Shown: in pieces, positions 1-8,638 of the stretch
How positions within the stretch are numbered: position 1 is the stretch's first letter
Layout of the letters: each line of letters begins with the position of its first letter
DNA from: Sphingopyxis sp. MWB1
GTDB taxonomy: Bacteria > Pseudomonadota > Alphaproteobacteria > Sphingomonadales > Sphingomonadaceae
NCBI RefSeq assembly: GCF_000763945.1
Contig: NZ_JQFJ01000002.1
Location: 558,001 to 622,000 of the forward strand
DNA: 64,000 bases
Reading direction: 5' to 3'
The notes under the pieces: generated by a model
Databases searched by the model: none
What the model saw: the letters and a program-made list of their open reading frames with translations, nothing else
Told to the model about the DNA's origin: nothing
Translations under genes and position numbers: made by a program

Positions 1-166
1 ATCGGTGTTGGCGTTTGACCATGAAGCCGGGCGGGTTGCAAGATGCAACGCGCTGCCCATCTTCGACCTTGTTTCGCGTAGAGCCTCGCGCAAGCCCCGC
101 CCCTTTCGCACGTGCAGCATTTACGCTAATCGGGCGCCAAAATCATATTCACTGGAGTCTTTTGCC

Positions 167-1354
167 ATGACCGCGACCGATCCGATCGTCTTTCTCTCCT
201 TTGCCCGCACGCCGATGGGCGGCATGCAGGGCGCCCTTTCCGATGCCAGCGCGACCGATCTGGGCGCGGCGGCGGTCAAGGCGGCGGTCGAGCGCGCTGG
301 CGTTTCGGGCGACGATGTCGAACGCATCTATATGGGCTGTGTCCTTCCCGCCGGCCTCGGCCAGGCGCCCGCGCGGCAGGCGGCGATCAAGGCGGACCTG
401 CCCAAATCGGTGCAGGCGACCACGGTCAACAAGGTCTGCGGTTCGGGCATGCAGACCGTCATCATGGGCGCCGAGGCGCTTGCCGCGGGCAGCGTCGACC
501 TGATCGTCGCGGGCGGCATGGAGTCGATGACGAACGCGCCCTATCTGCTCAAGAAGCACCGCTCGGGCGCGCGCATCGGGCACGACACCGCCTATGACCA
601 TATGTTCCTCGACGGGCTCGAGGATGCCTATGACGCGGGCCGCGCGATGGGCACGTTCGCGCAGGACACCGCCAATGCCTATCAGTTGAGCCGCGAGGCG
701 ATGGACCAATATTCGATCGAATCGCTGCGCCGCGCCCAAGCCGCCATCGCCGACGGCGCCTTTGCTGCCGAAATCACGCCCGTAACGATCAGCAGCCGCA
801 AGGGCGACGTCGTCGTCGATACCGACGAACAGCCGGGCAAGGGCCGCCCCGACAAGATTCCGACGCTGCGCGCCGCCTTTGCCAAGGATGGGACGATCAC
901 CGCCGCGACCAGCAGCTCGATCTCCGACGGCGCCGCCGCGGTTGTTCTGGCGCGCCAGTCGGTCGCCAACGCCAAGGGGGTAAAGCCCGTTGCGCGGCTC
1001 GTCGCCCATGCCGCACATGCGCAGGAGCCCAAGGATTTCACCACCGCCCCCGTCGGCGCGATCAACAAGCTGCTGGAAAAGGCGGGCTGGTCGATCGACG
1101 AGGTTGATCTGTTCGAAGTCAATGAAGCGTTTGCCTGTGTCGCAATGTTCGCGATGCACGACCTTGGCATATCGCACGACAAGATCAACGTCCATGGCGG
1201 CGCGACCGCGCTCGGTCACCCCATTGGCGCGAGCGGCACGCGCATCATCACCACGCTCATCGCCGCGCTCCAGCGTCACGGCAAGAAGCGCGGCGTCGCC
1301 AGCCTGTGCATCGGCGGCGGTGAAGCCACGGCAGTGGCGATCGAACTGGTCTGA
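167..1354 (+). CDS. Acetyl-CoA C-acyltransferase (thiolase)
   Basis: A 395-residue thiolase, the usual length for the family. It condenses two acyl-CoA (biosynthetic) or cleaves 3-ketoacyl-CoA (degradative) in the cytoplasm. The nucleophilic Cys91 sits in NKVCGSGM, His351 in GHPIGASG and Cys381 in CIGGGEA, so all three catalytic positions are present. The open frame runs upstream to base 5, but the ATG at 167 is preceded by a GGAG-like site and begins the conserved strand MTATDPIVFLSFARTP, so it is chosen. The overall pattern fits acetoacetyl-CoA thiolase (AtoB/PhaA-like), but physiological direction cannot be read from the sequence. It stands alone, followed by a hairpin at 1363-1386. Confidence 0.93.
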   Translation: MTATDPIVFLSFARTPMGGMQGALSDASATDLGAAAVKAAVERAGVSGDDVERIYMGCVLPAGLGQAPARQAAIKADLPKSVQATTVNKVCGSGMQTVIMGAEALAAGSVDLIVAGGMESMTNAPYLLKKHRSGARIGHDTAYDHMFLDGLEDAYDAGRAMGTFAQDTANAYQLSREAMDQYSIESLRRAQAAIADGAFAAEITPVTISSRKGDVVVDTDEQPGKGRPDKIPTLRAAFAKDGTITAATSSSISDGAAAVVLARQSVANAKGVKPVARLVAHAAHAQEPKDFTTAPVGAINKLLEKAGWSIDEVDLFEVNEAFACVAMFAMHDLGISHDKINVHGGATALGHPIGASGTRIITTLIAALQRHGKKRGVASLCIGGGEATAVAIELV

Positions 1355-1362
1355 AACAATCT

Positions 1363-1386
1363 GTGCCCCTGCTAAGGCAGGGGCAC
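1363..1386. terminator. Hairpin after thiolase (REP-like)
   Basis: Perfect 10-base inverted repeat GTGCCCCTGC / GCAGGGGCAC with a 4-base loop, starting 9 bases after the thiolase stop. There is no T-tract, so it may be a REP-type palindrome that stabilises or ends the transcript rather than a textbook terminator. Confidence 0.5.
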
Positions 1387-1554
1387 GGTCCAGTGATGAT
1401 CGCGCGCGCCTACCCGCCAGCTCTCCGCGACAATTTGCGACACTGATGACCCGAAGATAAACGCGGCATTCCGCCTTCGTTCAAAAGGCCTCGCCTAATC
1501 CTTTCCCTGTCATCGGGCAGTTCCCCTCCCCCGACGGACTGAAAGGATAGGCAT

Positions 1555-2022
1555 ATGAAGAAGAGCAAATTTCTTGCCGCCGGCCTGATCGCCGCAATGA
1601 TGCTGCCCGCCGCCGCGCAGGCGCAAAATCGTGAAATTCGGCAGGACCGGCGCGAGGTACGCGAAGAACGGCGCGACTATAACCAGGCGCTGCGCCATGG
1701 CGATCGCAAGGATATTCGCGAGGAACGCCGCGAATATCATGATGCACGCCGCGATTTGCGCGACAGCAAGCGCGACTGGCGCCGCGACCAGCGTTACAGC
1801 CATTATCGGGCGCCTTTCCGTTATCAGCAGTTTCGGGTGGGTTCGGTCCTGCGGCCAACCTATTATGCCCCGACCTATCGGCTGAATTACGACAGCCGCT
1901 GGGGTGTACCGCGCGCGAACGGCAATCTTGCTTATGTCCGCCATTATAACGATTTGCTGCTCGTCAATGTTCGCAGTGGACGCGTAATGCGCGTTTATCA
2001 CAACCATTTCCGCTGGCGCTGA
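1555..2022 (+). CDS. RcnB-like periplasmic protein
   Basis: A 155-residue secreted protein. Residues 1-24 are a signal peptide ending in the cleavage-like motif AQAQ. Residues 25-80 are a very charged Arg/Asp/Glu stretch with repeated REVREERRDY / REERREYHDARRDLRD units, probably helical. The C-terminal third (VGSVLRPTYY, DLLLVNVRSGRVMRVYHNHF) matches the end of RcnB-family proteins. E. coli RcnB is a periplasmic factor in nickel and cobalt homeostasis, but sphingomonads carry many paralogues of unknown role, so a metal function is not established here. Ribosome site AAGGATAGG lies just upstream of the ATG. It is a single gene. Confidence 0.75.
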   Translation: MKKSKFLAAGLIAAMMLPAAAQAQNREIRQDRREVREERRDYNQALRHGDRKDIREERREYHDARRDLRDSKRDWRRDQRYSHYRAPFRYQQFRVGSVLRPTYYAPTYRLNYDSRWGVPRANGNLAYVRHYNDLLLVNVRSGRVMRVYHNHFRWR

Positions 2023-2069
2023 GGCGGATAGCGCGGGGGAGCTGGCCCGATGCCCGGTCCCCCGCACAA

Positions 2070-3047
2070 TTAATTGGAAGCGGCGAGGTTAAGCCCGCTT
2101 CGCCTGCCACCCCGTTTTTGTGTCAGCAGCCGAAGCCATGGGACCGAAACCAGGCGGTCGGAAAGAGCAATACAAGCCACGGCAAGAGCAACACCAGCGA
2201 TGACGTCGACAAAATAATGGGCGCCGTCCACGGGCGTGGCGGCGAGCATCAGCGACGCCCAGAGCGCGCCCGGCCAACCCCATGGTCCGAGCTTTATGAA
2301 GCCCCAGATAAAAATGGCTCCGAGCGCCGCGTGATAGCTTGGAAACGTGATGATACCCTGCATCGTCCCGATATCGAGCATGGTCAGCGAACCCGCCCGC
2401 ACTGCAGTGAAATCAGCATAGTGAATATAGGCGGCCGCAGGGTGAAGATTGGGAAAATCCTCCGGCCGCAGATTCAGGTGCACGAAATTGCTCGCCGCCG
2501 GAAAGTAGCCGGAAATCAGCACAGCGAGAATTCCTGAAAGAATCGATGCGCAGGCGACTCTCCGCAAAAGCCGATCTCTCCCCGTGACGGCCAAAGCCAT
2601 GAGCAGCACGACCAATTGGGGGATCAGGGTGACATAGGCCCAGTGATACAGGTTTCCCAGCAGCGGCCGGGCGTTGATCCAGCCAAGATAGGCGAGCCAA
2701 TCGAGCCCCAGCCCCTGATCCCAGCGTGTCAATTCGGCATCCCACAACGCCCCACCGCGCGCCGCCACCATATAGCTGAGCAGCAAGCCCAGGATAGAAA
2801 AGAGGATGATCTGCGACATGGCCGCGAACAGCGCCGCCAAGGCGGGGCGCTTGCGGTGAGCTGTGTAAAAATATTGCCCTATCTGCAGGCAGCAAATGAC
2901 CAAAGCCGCGGATACCAGCGCTCCCGCCCGGATACCGAAGGGCTGCACCATCTGGAAACCGGCCAATAATAGCAGACACAGCGCCACCAATAGCCAGGAT
3001 GCATCATCATAGCCTGGATGGGATCGTGGGAGCGGCATGGAACTCAT
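2070..3047 (-). CDS. PAP2-family membrane phosphatase
   Basis: A 325-residue integral membrane protein with about six hydrophobic segments. The PAP2 core is near the C-terminus: motif C2 is SYHAA (Ser237, His239) and motif C3 is GAHYFVDVIAG (His277, Asp281). The KXXXXXXRP motif C1 is not evident, as in the PAP2_3 / inositol-phosphorylceramide synthase-like branch. It is likely to dephosphorylate a lipid phosphate or transfer a phospho-headgroup at the outer face of the inner membrane. Substrate is unknown. It lies in tail-to-tail orientation with the RcnB-like gene and forms no visible operon. Confidence 0.8.
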   Translation of the reverse strand: MSSMPLPRSHPGYDDASWLLVALCLLLLAGFQMVQPFGIRAGALVSAALVICCLQIGQYFYTAHRKRPALAALFAAMSQIILFSILGLLLSYMVAARGGALWDAELTRWDQGLGLDWLAYLGWINARPLLGNLYHWAYVTLIPQLVVLLMALAVTGRDRLLRRVACASILSGILAVLISGYFPAASNFVHLNLRPEDFPNLHPAAAYIHYADFTAVRAGSLTMLDIGTMQGIITFPSYHAALGAIFIWGFIKLGPWGWPGALWASLMLAATPVDGAHYFVDVIAGVALAVACIALSDRLVSVPWLRLLTQKRGGRRSGLNLAASN

Positions 3048-3169
3048 GCGCCTGCCCCTATCCTGCTATGGCAAAAATTCGATTAATCAGGACGGCTGGG
3101 TGAGGCATTTCATGGTCCGAGATGCCGGGTGGCGCATCCCCGCTTCATCCTCCCATGGGACGACCAGAC

Positions 3170-3655
3170 TTAATCGCCCCAGATATGGTCGGTACGAATC
3201 CAGCCCTTTCGGCCCTTTACGTCGAGCAGGCACCAGTCATTCTGACACTCCGTGATCCGGCCAACGACGCCCGGTTCAGCACGGTAGCTGACTGCTGCGC
3301 CGTCATCGGCCTCGGCGCGCATCGGGCGGATCGCCCCGGTCACGATCGCTGTGCGCGTGCGGCTCAGCAGCCGTGCCGCCATCCAGCCCTGCGTCCCGTC
3401 GGGGTCCTCAATTTTGCGCCAATTTTCGTGGCGTGCGATAACCTTTACGGGCAAATCCTTGCGCCGATATTCCCATATCACGGGCACATCCTGCGACGGC
3501 CCCTTGCGCATCCGCGCCTGATCTACGCTGATCGACGCCCAATAGGGCAGTTCGGGATCGGCGCTTTGCGCGGCGAGCGGGGTTGCGTGCGAGAGGGCAA
3601 GCGCCGCCGTGGCGCTTGCGGCCACGGCGAAAAACAGAAACAGACGTTTAGTCAT
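3170..3655 (-). CDS. SH3-domain periplasmic protein
   Basis: A 161-residue exported protein with a signal peptide (about residues 1-30, ending SHATPLAAQ). The rest forms two bacterial SH3 repeats: the first holds ARMRKGPSQDVPVIWEYRRKDLPV and GTQGWMAARLL, the second YRAEPGVVGRI and KGRKGWIRTDHIWG. This is the SH3_4/SH3_3 type common in alphaproteobacteria and thought to bind peptidoglycan or protein peptides in the periplasm. No enzyme domain is attached. It is divergent from the hydroxyacid dehydrogenase gene at 3805. Confidence 0.82.
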   Translation of the reverse strand: MTKRLFLFFAVAASATAALALSHATPLAAQSADPELPYWASISVDQARMRKGPSQDVPVIWEYRRKDLPVKVIARHENWRKIEDPDGTQGWMAARLLSRTRTAIVTGAIRPMRAEADDGAAVSYRAEPGVVGRITECQNDWCLLDVKGRKGWIRTDHIWGD

Positions 3656-3804
3656 CTGCCTGCCTTGTCAAACTCCACCCCTTTTATCAACCGGGGAGGC
3701 CGCCATGGGCGCGACTTATCAACAGGCTTTGGCACCCCATCCCGCGCCGACCATTGCCACCCAACCCTCTTGACCCCCGCGACGGCGCGCGCTCTATCGA
3801 CGCC

Positions 3805-4803
3805 ATGTCCGATTCACCTCGCCCGAAACGCCCGCGCGTCATCGTCACGCGCCAGTTGATGCCGCATGTCGAGGCGCGCATGGCTGAATTATTCGATGTC
3901 GCCCTGTCGGCGCAGGACCATGCGTTTTCCAAGAGCGAGCTAAAAAAGGCGGTAAGCGAATGCGATGTACTAGTGCCGACGGTGACCGACCGGATCGACG
4001 CCGAGGTGATTGCAGCGGCCGGAGATCGACTGAAGCTGATTGCCAATTTCGGCGCCGGGGTCGATCATATCGACCTGGCGGCGGCGCGCGCTGGGGGGAT
4101 TATGGTGGCGAACACCCCCGGCGTCTTTACCGAGGATACGGCCGATATGACGATGGCGCTGATCCTCAGCGTTCCGCGCCGCCTGGCCGAAGGCGTCAAG
4201 CTGATGCGGTCAGGCACATGGGAAGGCTGGGCGCCGAGCGCGATGCTCGGTCACCGGGTTGGCGGCAAATTGCTCGGCATCATCGGCATGGGGCGCATCG
4301 GGCTGGCGGTCGCGCGGCGCGCGCGCGCCTTTGGCCTGTCGATCCATTATCATAATCGCAAGCGCCTGCCCGCGGGACTCGAGGAGGAATTGGGCGCAAG
4401 CTATCATGCGAGCATCGACACGCTGCTGCGGATCAGCGACGTCGTTTCCATCCATTGCCCGCATACCGATGAAACGCATGAGATGATCAACGCGCCGCGC
4501 ATCGGGGCGATGAAGCCCACCGCCTATCTGATCAACACGGCGCGCGGCGAGATTATTGATGAAAAAGCGCTGATTGCAGCACTGAAAACGCGCCGGATCG
4601 CGGGCGTCGGCCTTGATGTCTACACCAACGAACCCGACGTCAATCCGGAGCTTTTGACCCTCGACAACGCCGTGCTCCTGCCGCACCTGGCCTCCGCCAC
4701 GATTGAGGGGCGCGAGGCATCGGGCGAAAAGGTGATCGCGAATATCCGCGCCTGGTCCGACGGCCACAGACCGCCGGACCAGGTGCTGGAGGGCTGGGTT
4801 TAA
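3805..4803 (+). CDS. D-2-hydroxyacid dehydrogenase (glyoxylate/hydroxypyruvate reductase type)
   Basis: A 332-residue cytoplasmic NAD(P)-dependent oxidoreductase. The nucleotide-binding glycine motif is GMGRIGLAVARRA; the catalytic Arg region is NTARGEIIDE and the catalytic His is in LPHLASAT. The N-terminal part contains the conserved NFGAGVDHIDL. The family interconverts 2-keto acids and D-2-hydroxyacids, and this one most resembles D-glycerate dehydrogenase/glyoxylate reductase. The frame is open back to 3754, but the ATG at 3805 gives the expected N-terminus. Its 3' end faces the nitronate monooxygenase gene across a hairpin that probably terminates transcription. Confidence 0.9.
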   Translation: MSDSPRPKRPRVIVTRQLMPHVEARMAELFDVALSAQDHAFSKSELKKAVSECDVLVPTVTDRIDAEVIAAAGDRLKLIANFGAGVDHIDLAAARAGGIMVANTPGVFTEDTADMTMALILSVPRRLAEGVKLMRSGTWEGWAPSAMLGHRVGGKLLGIIGMGRIGLAVARRARAFGLSIHYHNRKRLPAGLEEELGASYHASIDTLLRISDVVSIHCPHTDETHEMINAPRIGAMKPTAYLINTARGEIIDEKALIAALKTRRIAGVGLDVYTNEPDVNPELLTLDNAVLLPHLASATIEGREASGEKVIANIRAWSDGHRPPDQVLEGWV

Positions 4804-4854
4804 GCGAAACAGGCGTTCCTCTACGAAGGCGAGGCTGCGATGCTTAGTCCTCCA

Positions 4855-4890
4855 GTTGCGGCCCCCGCCTTTGCGGGGGCAACGCTTTTT
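4855..4890 (+). terminator. Rho-independent terminator built from a REP-like palindrome
   Basis: GCCCCCGC (4861-4868) pairs with GCGGGGGC (4873-4880) around a CTTT loop, and a run of five T follows at 4886-4890. It lies between two convergent genes. The same GCCCCCGC core occurs twice inside glyS at 29229-29302. Confidence 0.7.
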
Positions 4891-6331
4891 AATCCCCCGT
4901 CAGGATGCGGTCCACAAGTTGCTTCACCGTGGGGGTGAAGTTGTTGGAATAAAAGGGGTCGGTCTTGAAATTGAAGGCGGCGTGGCCCGCAAACATCAGA
5001 TTTTGCTCGACATCGCCATGGTGCGCAATGTCTTGCAAGGTTTTCTGAATGCAAAAGCTGCGCGGATCGGCGAGATAGCCGGTGGTGTAATCATCATGGT
5101 CTTTCCAAGATGAAAAACCGCAGTGTGACAGACAGCCCATGCAATCGGCCTGATCCTTGCGGATGATTTCGCGGTCGCTTTCGGTCACAAAAACCACAGT
5201 ATTGTCGGGCGTTTTCAGCGCCGCCGTATAGCCTTCGGCGACCCAGTCGCGCGCGCGATCACGGTCGTGCGGGGTGACCCAGAAATTCTTGCCCTTTACC
5301 CCGGCATCGAGCTGGACGACATGATCGCCCGCTTCCTGTTTCGAATAGGGTATCTGACGCTCAGACCGCGCCTCAAGGTCGCGCAGGAAGGGATTGCGAA
5401 CAGCACTGGAATAAAAGCCGGTGGGCGAGAAGCGGTGCAGCAGAACATCGCCTTCATCGAGGGTACGGAGCCGGTCTTTCCACTGCTGCGGAATCGGGCT
5501 TTCCTCGGTCAGGAGCGGGCGCGTGCCATATTGAAAGACAATCTGGCCAAGCTCGGGATTGTCGATCCAATCTTCCCAGTCGCGCAAAAACCAGACACCG
5601 CCAGCCATCACGATGGGGACATCGTCTGAAATGCCTTCGGCGCGCATCGTGTCGCGCAGCGCTTTCACCCGGGGATAAGGGTCCTGCGGCTTCAGCGGGT
5701 CTTCGGCATTGGATAGGCCGTTATGACCGCCCGCAAGCCAGGGATCCTCATAGACCACCGCGGCCATCAAATCTGCGACCTTGTGATAGGCGCGCTTCCA
5801 CAACGCACGGAAAGCGCGCGCCGAACTGATGATCGGCAGATAATGGACATTATGCTTCGCGGCGATCTCGCTGAGCTTGTAGGGCATGCCGGCACCGCAA
5901 GTGACGCCGGTGACGAGGCCCTTGGCGCGTTCGAGCACGCCTTCCAGCACCTGCTGCGCGCCGCCCATTTCCCACAGGACGTTGATATTGATCGCGCCCT
6001 TGCCGCCCGCAATATCATGGGCGCGCTTCACCTGTTCGACAGCGCCGTCGATGGCATATTGAATCAGTTCCTGATGCCGCTCGCGCCGCGTCGCGCCGCG
6101 ATAAATTTGCGGAATGATGTTGCCATCGGCATCATAGCTGTCGGCATTGACGGCCGACACGGTGCCAATCCCGCCCGCCGCGGCCCACGCCCCACTCGAC
6201 ATATGATTGGTAGCAGAAACGCCTTTGCCACCCTCTACCAGCGGCCAGACTTCACGTCCGCCGTAAAGGATGGGCTGTAAACCTTTGAACACTATAAACC
6301 TCTTTCTCTCCACCAATGACCTATCGGTCAT
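4889..6331 (-). CDS. Nitronate monooxygenase-like flavin oxidoreductase with Cys-rich C-terminal extension
   Basis: About 480 residues from the ATG at 6331; in-frame alternatives at 6373 (GTG) and 6370 (ATG) would add 13-14 residues. The first about 330 residues are an FMN-binding TIM barrel of the 2-nitropropane dioxygenase family (SSGAWAAAGGIGTVSAVN, GVTCGAGMPYKLSEIA, IVMAGGVW, FQYGTRPLLTEES). Known members oxidise nitronates using O2, or act as enoyl reductases. This one is over 100 residues longer than typical members and its C-terminus carries Cys397-x2-Cys400-x3-Cys404 and Cys427, which could ligate a metal or Fe-S cluster. It follows the glycosyltransferase gene closely and is probably co-transcribed with it. 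The substrate is unknown. Confidence 0.85.
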   Translation of the reverse strand: MTDRSLVERKRFIVFKGLQPILYGGREVWPLVEGGKGVSATNHMSSGAWAAAGGIGTVSAVNADSYDADGNIIPQIYRGATRRERHQELIQYAIDGAVEQVKRAHDIAGGKGAININVLWEMGGAQQVLEGVLERAKGLVTGVTCGAGMPYKLSEIAAKHNVHYLPIISSARAFRALWKRAYHKVADLMAAVVYEDPWLAGGHNGLSNAEDPLKPQDPYPRVKALRDTMRAEGISDDVPIVMAGGVWFLRDWEDWIDNPELGQIVFQYGTRPLLTEESPIPQQWKDRLRTLDEGDVLLHRFSPTGFYSSAVRNPFLRDLEARSERQIPYSKQEAGDHVVQLDAGVKGKNFWVTPHDRDRARDWVAEGYTAALKTPDNTVVFVTESDREIIRKDQADCMGCLSHCGFSSWKDHDDYTTGYLADPRSFCIQKTLQDIAHHGDVEQNLMFAGHAAFNFKTDPFYSNNFTPTVKQLVDRILTGD

Positions 6332-6369
6332 CGGCCCCCGGTTGCCCTTTTCCGTAAACGGAAGCGGCA

Positions 6370-6390
6370 TCACTTTGTCAATCGACGCAT
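6370..6390 (-). other. Possible six-codon leader ORF (MRRLTK) before the nitronate monooxygenase gene
   Basis: The strong Shine-Dalgarno AGGAGAAGG (6391-6399) is placed for an ATG at 6390 that opens only six codons and stops at 6370-6372. That stop overlaps GTG and ATG codons (6373, 6370) in the frame of the oxidoreductase, a layout suited to reinitiation. It may instead be fortuitous. Confidence 0.3.
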
Positions 6391-6397
6391 CCTTCTC

Positions 6398-7564
6398 CTA
6401 GGAAAAGAGCCGATATCCTCCCAAAGCCGCTCCATAGAGCTTTTCATAAGCGGCGACCATCCCGGATTCGTCGAAACATTGGGCCGCCACCCGGCGGTTT
6501 TCCGCCCCAACGCTGTTTCGCACGGCTCCATCCTCCACCATGTGCCGCAAAGCCGCGCGAAATTCCGCTTCATTGGCCGCGATAAAGGGCCGGTTGCGAG
6601 GGCTGACAATCGTCGCAACATCGCCCACTTCGGGACTGACCACCGGAAGACCCGCCGCCATAGCTTCGATGACCGCAATCGGCGCCTGTTCACTGCGCGA
6701 TGAAAGTGCCAGCATATCGAAATGGCCGATCCAGCGCCAAGGCTCAGCCATAAAACCCGGCATCACCAGCCGATCCGCCATGCCCAGCGCCGCCGCTTCG
6801 TCCGCAATGGCCGGGCGTTCCGGCCCCTCCCCCACGATGACCAGGCGAATATGGGAAGGCAGTTGCGCAACAGCCTGAACCAGTCGCGGGAGGTCCTTTA
6901 CCTTGCGCAATCCGGCAACGGTCCCGATCACCACCTCGCCCGCGCGGCGCTTAAATCCCGGAATATCCCGCGAGGGCGGTGTCGCATAGGCGGCGACATC
7001 GATGCCGTTGCGGATCAGGTGAAGACGGTCGCCCCTCACCTTCCATTCAGCCTTGGCGATATCGGCCAGTTTTTGCGACGGCACCGCCAGCGCGGCCGCG
7101 TCGCGTAACGCGAAGCGCCGGAAAAGATTGCGCTTCCAGTTGCGCCGATGGCTTTCATCTTCGTTGAAGCCGTCTTCATGGTGAATGAGGAATGGTGGCG
7201 CATCATACCAACGGCCCTTTGCGAACAGTCGGTGCGCCATCACCCCGTCCATTGCGCCCCAATTATAACTGAGGATCAGGTCGAAGCGAAAACTGTAATC
7301 GGCAAGGGCGCGATAGCGGTTGAGCGACGGGCGTCCGGCAAGCGGGGGGGCGTCGGTCGGGAACAGGACATCGACGCCAGGATCAATGGCATCGCGCGCG
7401 CCCAGCGCATCGGGAACGGCGGAAAGGATTGTGTGCTGCGCTCGGTCTTGCATCAGATTCATCAGGCGAACAGCGCGCGCTTCTTTCCCGCCGAGAGAGA
7501 AGCTGGAATGCAGGTGGAGGATACGCACCGGACCCCCACGCTCCCTGTGGCCCGCGTCGTTCAT
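6398..7564 (-). CDS. Glycosyltransferase family 4-type protein
   Basis: A 388-residue GT-B glycosyltransferase. The N-terminal acceptor half begins VRILHLHSSFSLGGKE, and the C-terminal donor half holds GTVAGLRKVKDLPRLV, LVIVGEGPERPAI and the diagnostic SRSEQAPIAVIEAMAAGLPVVSPEVG (E-x7-E type motif). It is expected to move a sugar from a nucleotide-sugar donor to a surface glycan or lipid acceptor on the cytoplasmic face. The ATG at 7564 overlaps the stop of the upstream hydrolase gene by 4 bases (ATGA), which fixes the start and implies translational coupling. Its TAG stop overlaps an AGGAGAAGG ribosome site used downstream. Confidence 0.88.
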   Translation of the reverse strand: MNDAGHRERGGPVRILHLHSSFSLGGKEARAVRLMNLMQDRAQHTILSAVPDALGARDAIDPGVDVLFPTDAPPLAGRPSLNRYRALADYSFRFDLILSYNWGAMDGVMAHRLFAKGRWYDAPPFLIHHEDGFNEDESHRRNWKRNLFRRFALRDAAALAVPSQKLADIAKAEWKVRGDRLHLIRNGIDVAAYATPPSRDIPGFKRRAGEVVIGTVAGLRKVKDLPRLVQAVAQLPSHIRLVIVGEGPERPAIADEAAALGMADRLVMPGFMAEPWRWIGHFDMLALSSRSEQAPIAVIEAMAAGLPVVSPEVGDVATIVSPRNRPFIAANEAEFRAALRHMVEDGAVRNSVGAENRRVAAQCFDESGMVAAYEKLYGAALGGYRLFS

Positions 7565-8559
7565 GTCGCTGGCAGTTCCTTCACCCACAGGTCGAGCGCT
7601 GCCCGTGCTTCTGGTTCATCAAGCGTGGGGGCGTGTCCGACACCCGACACCTCGACAAGCCGCGCATGCAAAAGCTGGGCAACCATTTTTTCCGCCGCCT
7701 CGTGCGCCAGAATGTCGGACAATTGCCCCCGCAGCAGCAGGACGGGCACCTCGCCGAAAGCCCGGTAGGCCGGCCACAAATTGACTCCGTCATCCCCGCC
7801 GCTGGGCAGTCGCAGCGGCGCTGCGATCTGCTTGTCATAATCTGCGACGATCCGCCCCTCGGGCGTCAACCGGTGGGTGCGCTTTGTCAGGCGCAGCCAG
7901 TCGCGGATGCCATAGCCGGGATAAACCGCGGCATTAAGCTCGCCATAAGCGCGTGCGGCGTGCATCCACGTGGGCTGGCTGCCGCCTGCACCGATATAGT
8001 CGCGAATACGTTCCAGGCCGGCCGGCAGCAATTCGGGCCCAACATCATTCAGCGCAGCCCCGACGAGACGCCCCGAGATGCTCGCAGCCATCAGCATGGA
8101 GACGAGACCGCCTAGGGAAGTACCAAGCGTCGCAAAGCGATTGATTTTCAGATCGTCGAGCAAAGCCACCATATCCTGCACATAGGTTAGTGGCACATAG
8201 GTCATCGGATCCTTTGCATAGGCGCTGTCGCCGCGGCCGCGAAAATTGGCAACGATGACTCGGCGCCTTTTCGCAAGAAACGGCGCGACATCCTCAAAGT
8301 CGCGCGCATTTCGGGCAAGGCCCGGCATACAGAGAATGGGCGGCGCCCCGCGGCGGCTTTTCGGTCCGTCATAGATCCGGGCATGAAGGCGCACGCCGTC
8401 CGCCGACCACCAATAATGGTCCGACCATCTGCCCGTTTCTTCCTGGATCGAAATAGGGTATCCCCGGCTGTCTGATTGGCTGAACAATGGCGGCTTGGCG
8501 GTGACACGACCTTTCGCGAAACCGACACCGTCTATCGCAAAGGGCGAGTCCCGGCGCAA
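7561..8559 (-). CDS. Alpha/beta hydrolase
   Basis: A 332-residue alpha/beta-hydrolase-fold enzyme. The oxyanion region is ILCMPGLARNARDF, the nucleophile is Ser148 in GTSLGG, the acid is probably the Asp in LRGQLSDIL, and the general base is His309 in GVGHAPTLDEPE. Sequence style is that of esterases/epoxide hydrolase-like enzymes with a short cap domain; the substrate cannot be inferred. It is first of a three-gene minus-strand operon with the glycosyltransferase (4-base overlap) and the nitronate monooxygenase. The N-terminus may be over-long, since the recognisable fold starts near residue 45, but no other ATG is available. Confidence 0.85.
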   Translation of the reverse strand: MRRDSPFAIDGVGFAKGRVTAKPPLFSQSDSRGYPISIQEETGRWSDHYWWSADGVRLHARIYDGPKSRRGAPPILCMPGLARNARDFEDVAPFLAKRRRVIVANFRGRGDSAYAKDPMTYVPLTYVQDMVALLDDLKINRFATLGTSLGGLVSMLMAASISGRLVGAALNDVGPELLPAGLERIRDYIGAGGSQPTWMHAARAYGELNAAVYPGYGIRDWLRLTKRTHRLTPEGRIVADYDKQIAAPLRLPSGGDDGVNLWPAYRAFGEVPVLLLRGQLSDILAHEAAEKMVAQLLHARLVEVSGVGHAPTLDEPEARAALDLWVKELPAT

Positions 8560-8638
8560 GCTGCGAGCGACAATCCATCGGCCGCTCCCTTACAGGCAGT
8601 TGCCGCCAAGCTTTTTCGCCGATATGAGGCGTTTGACC

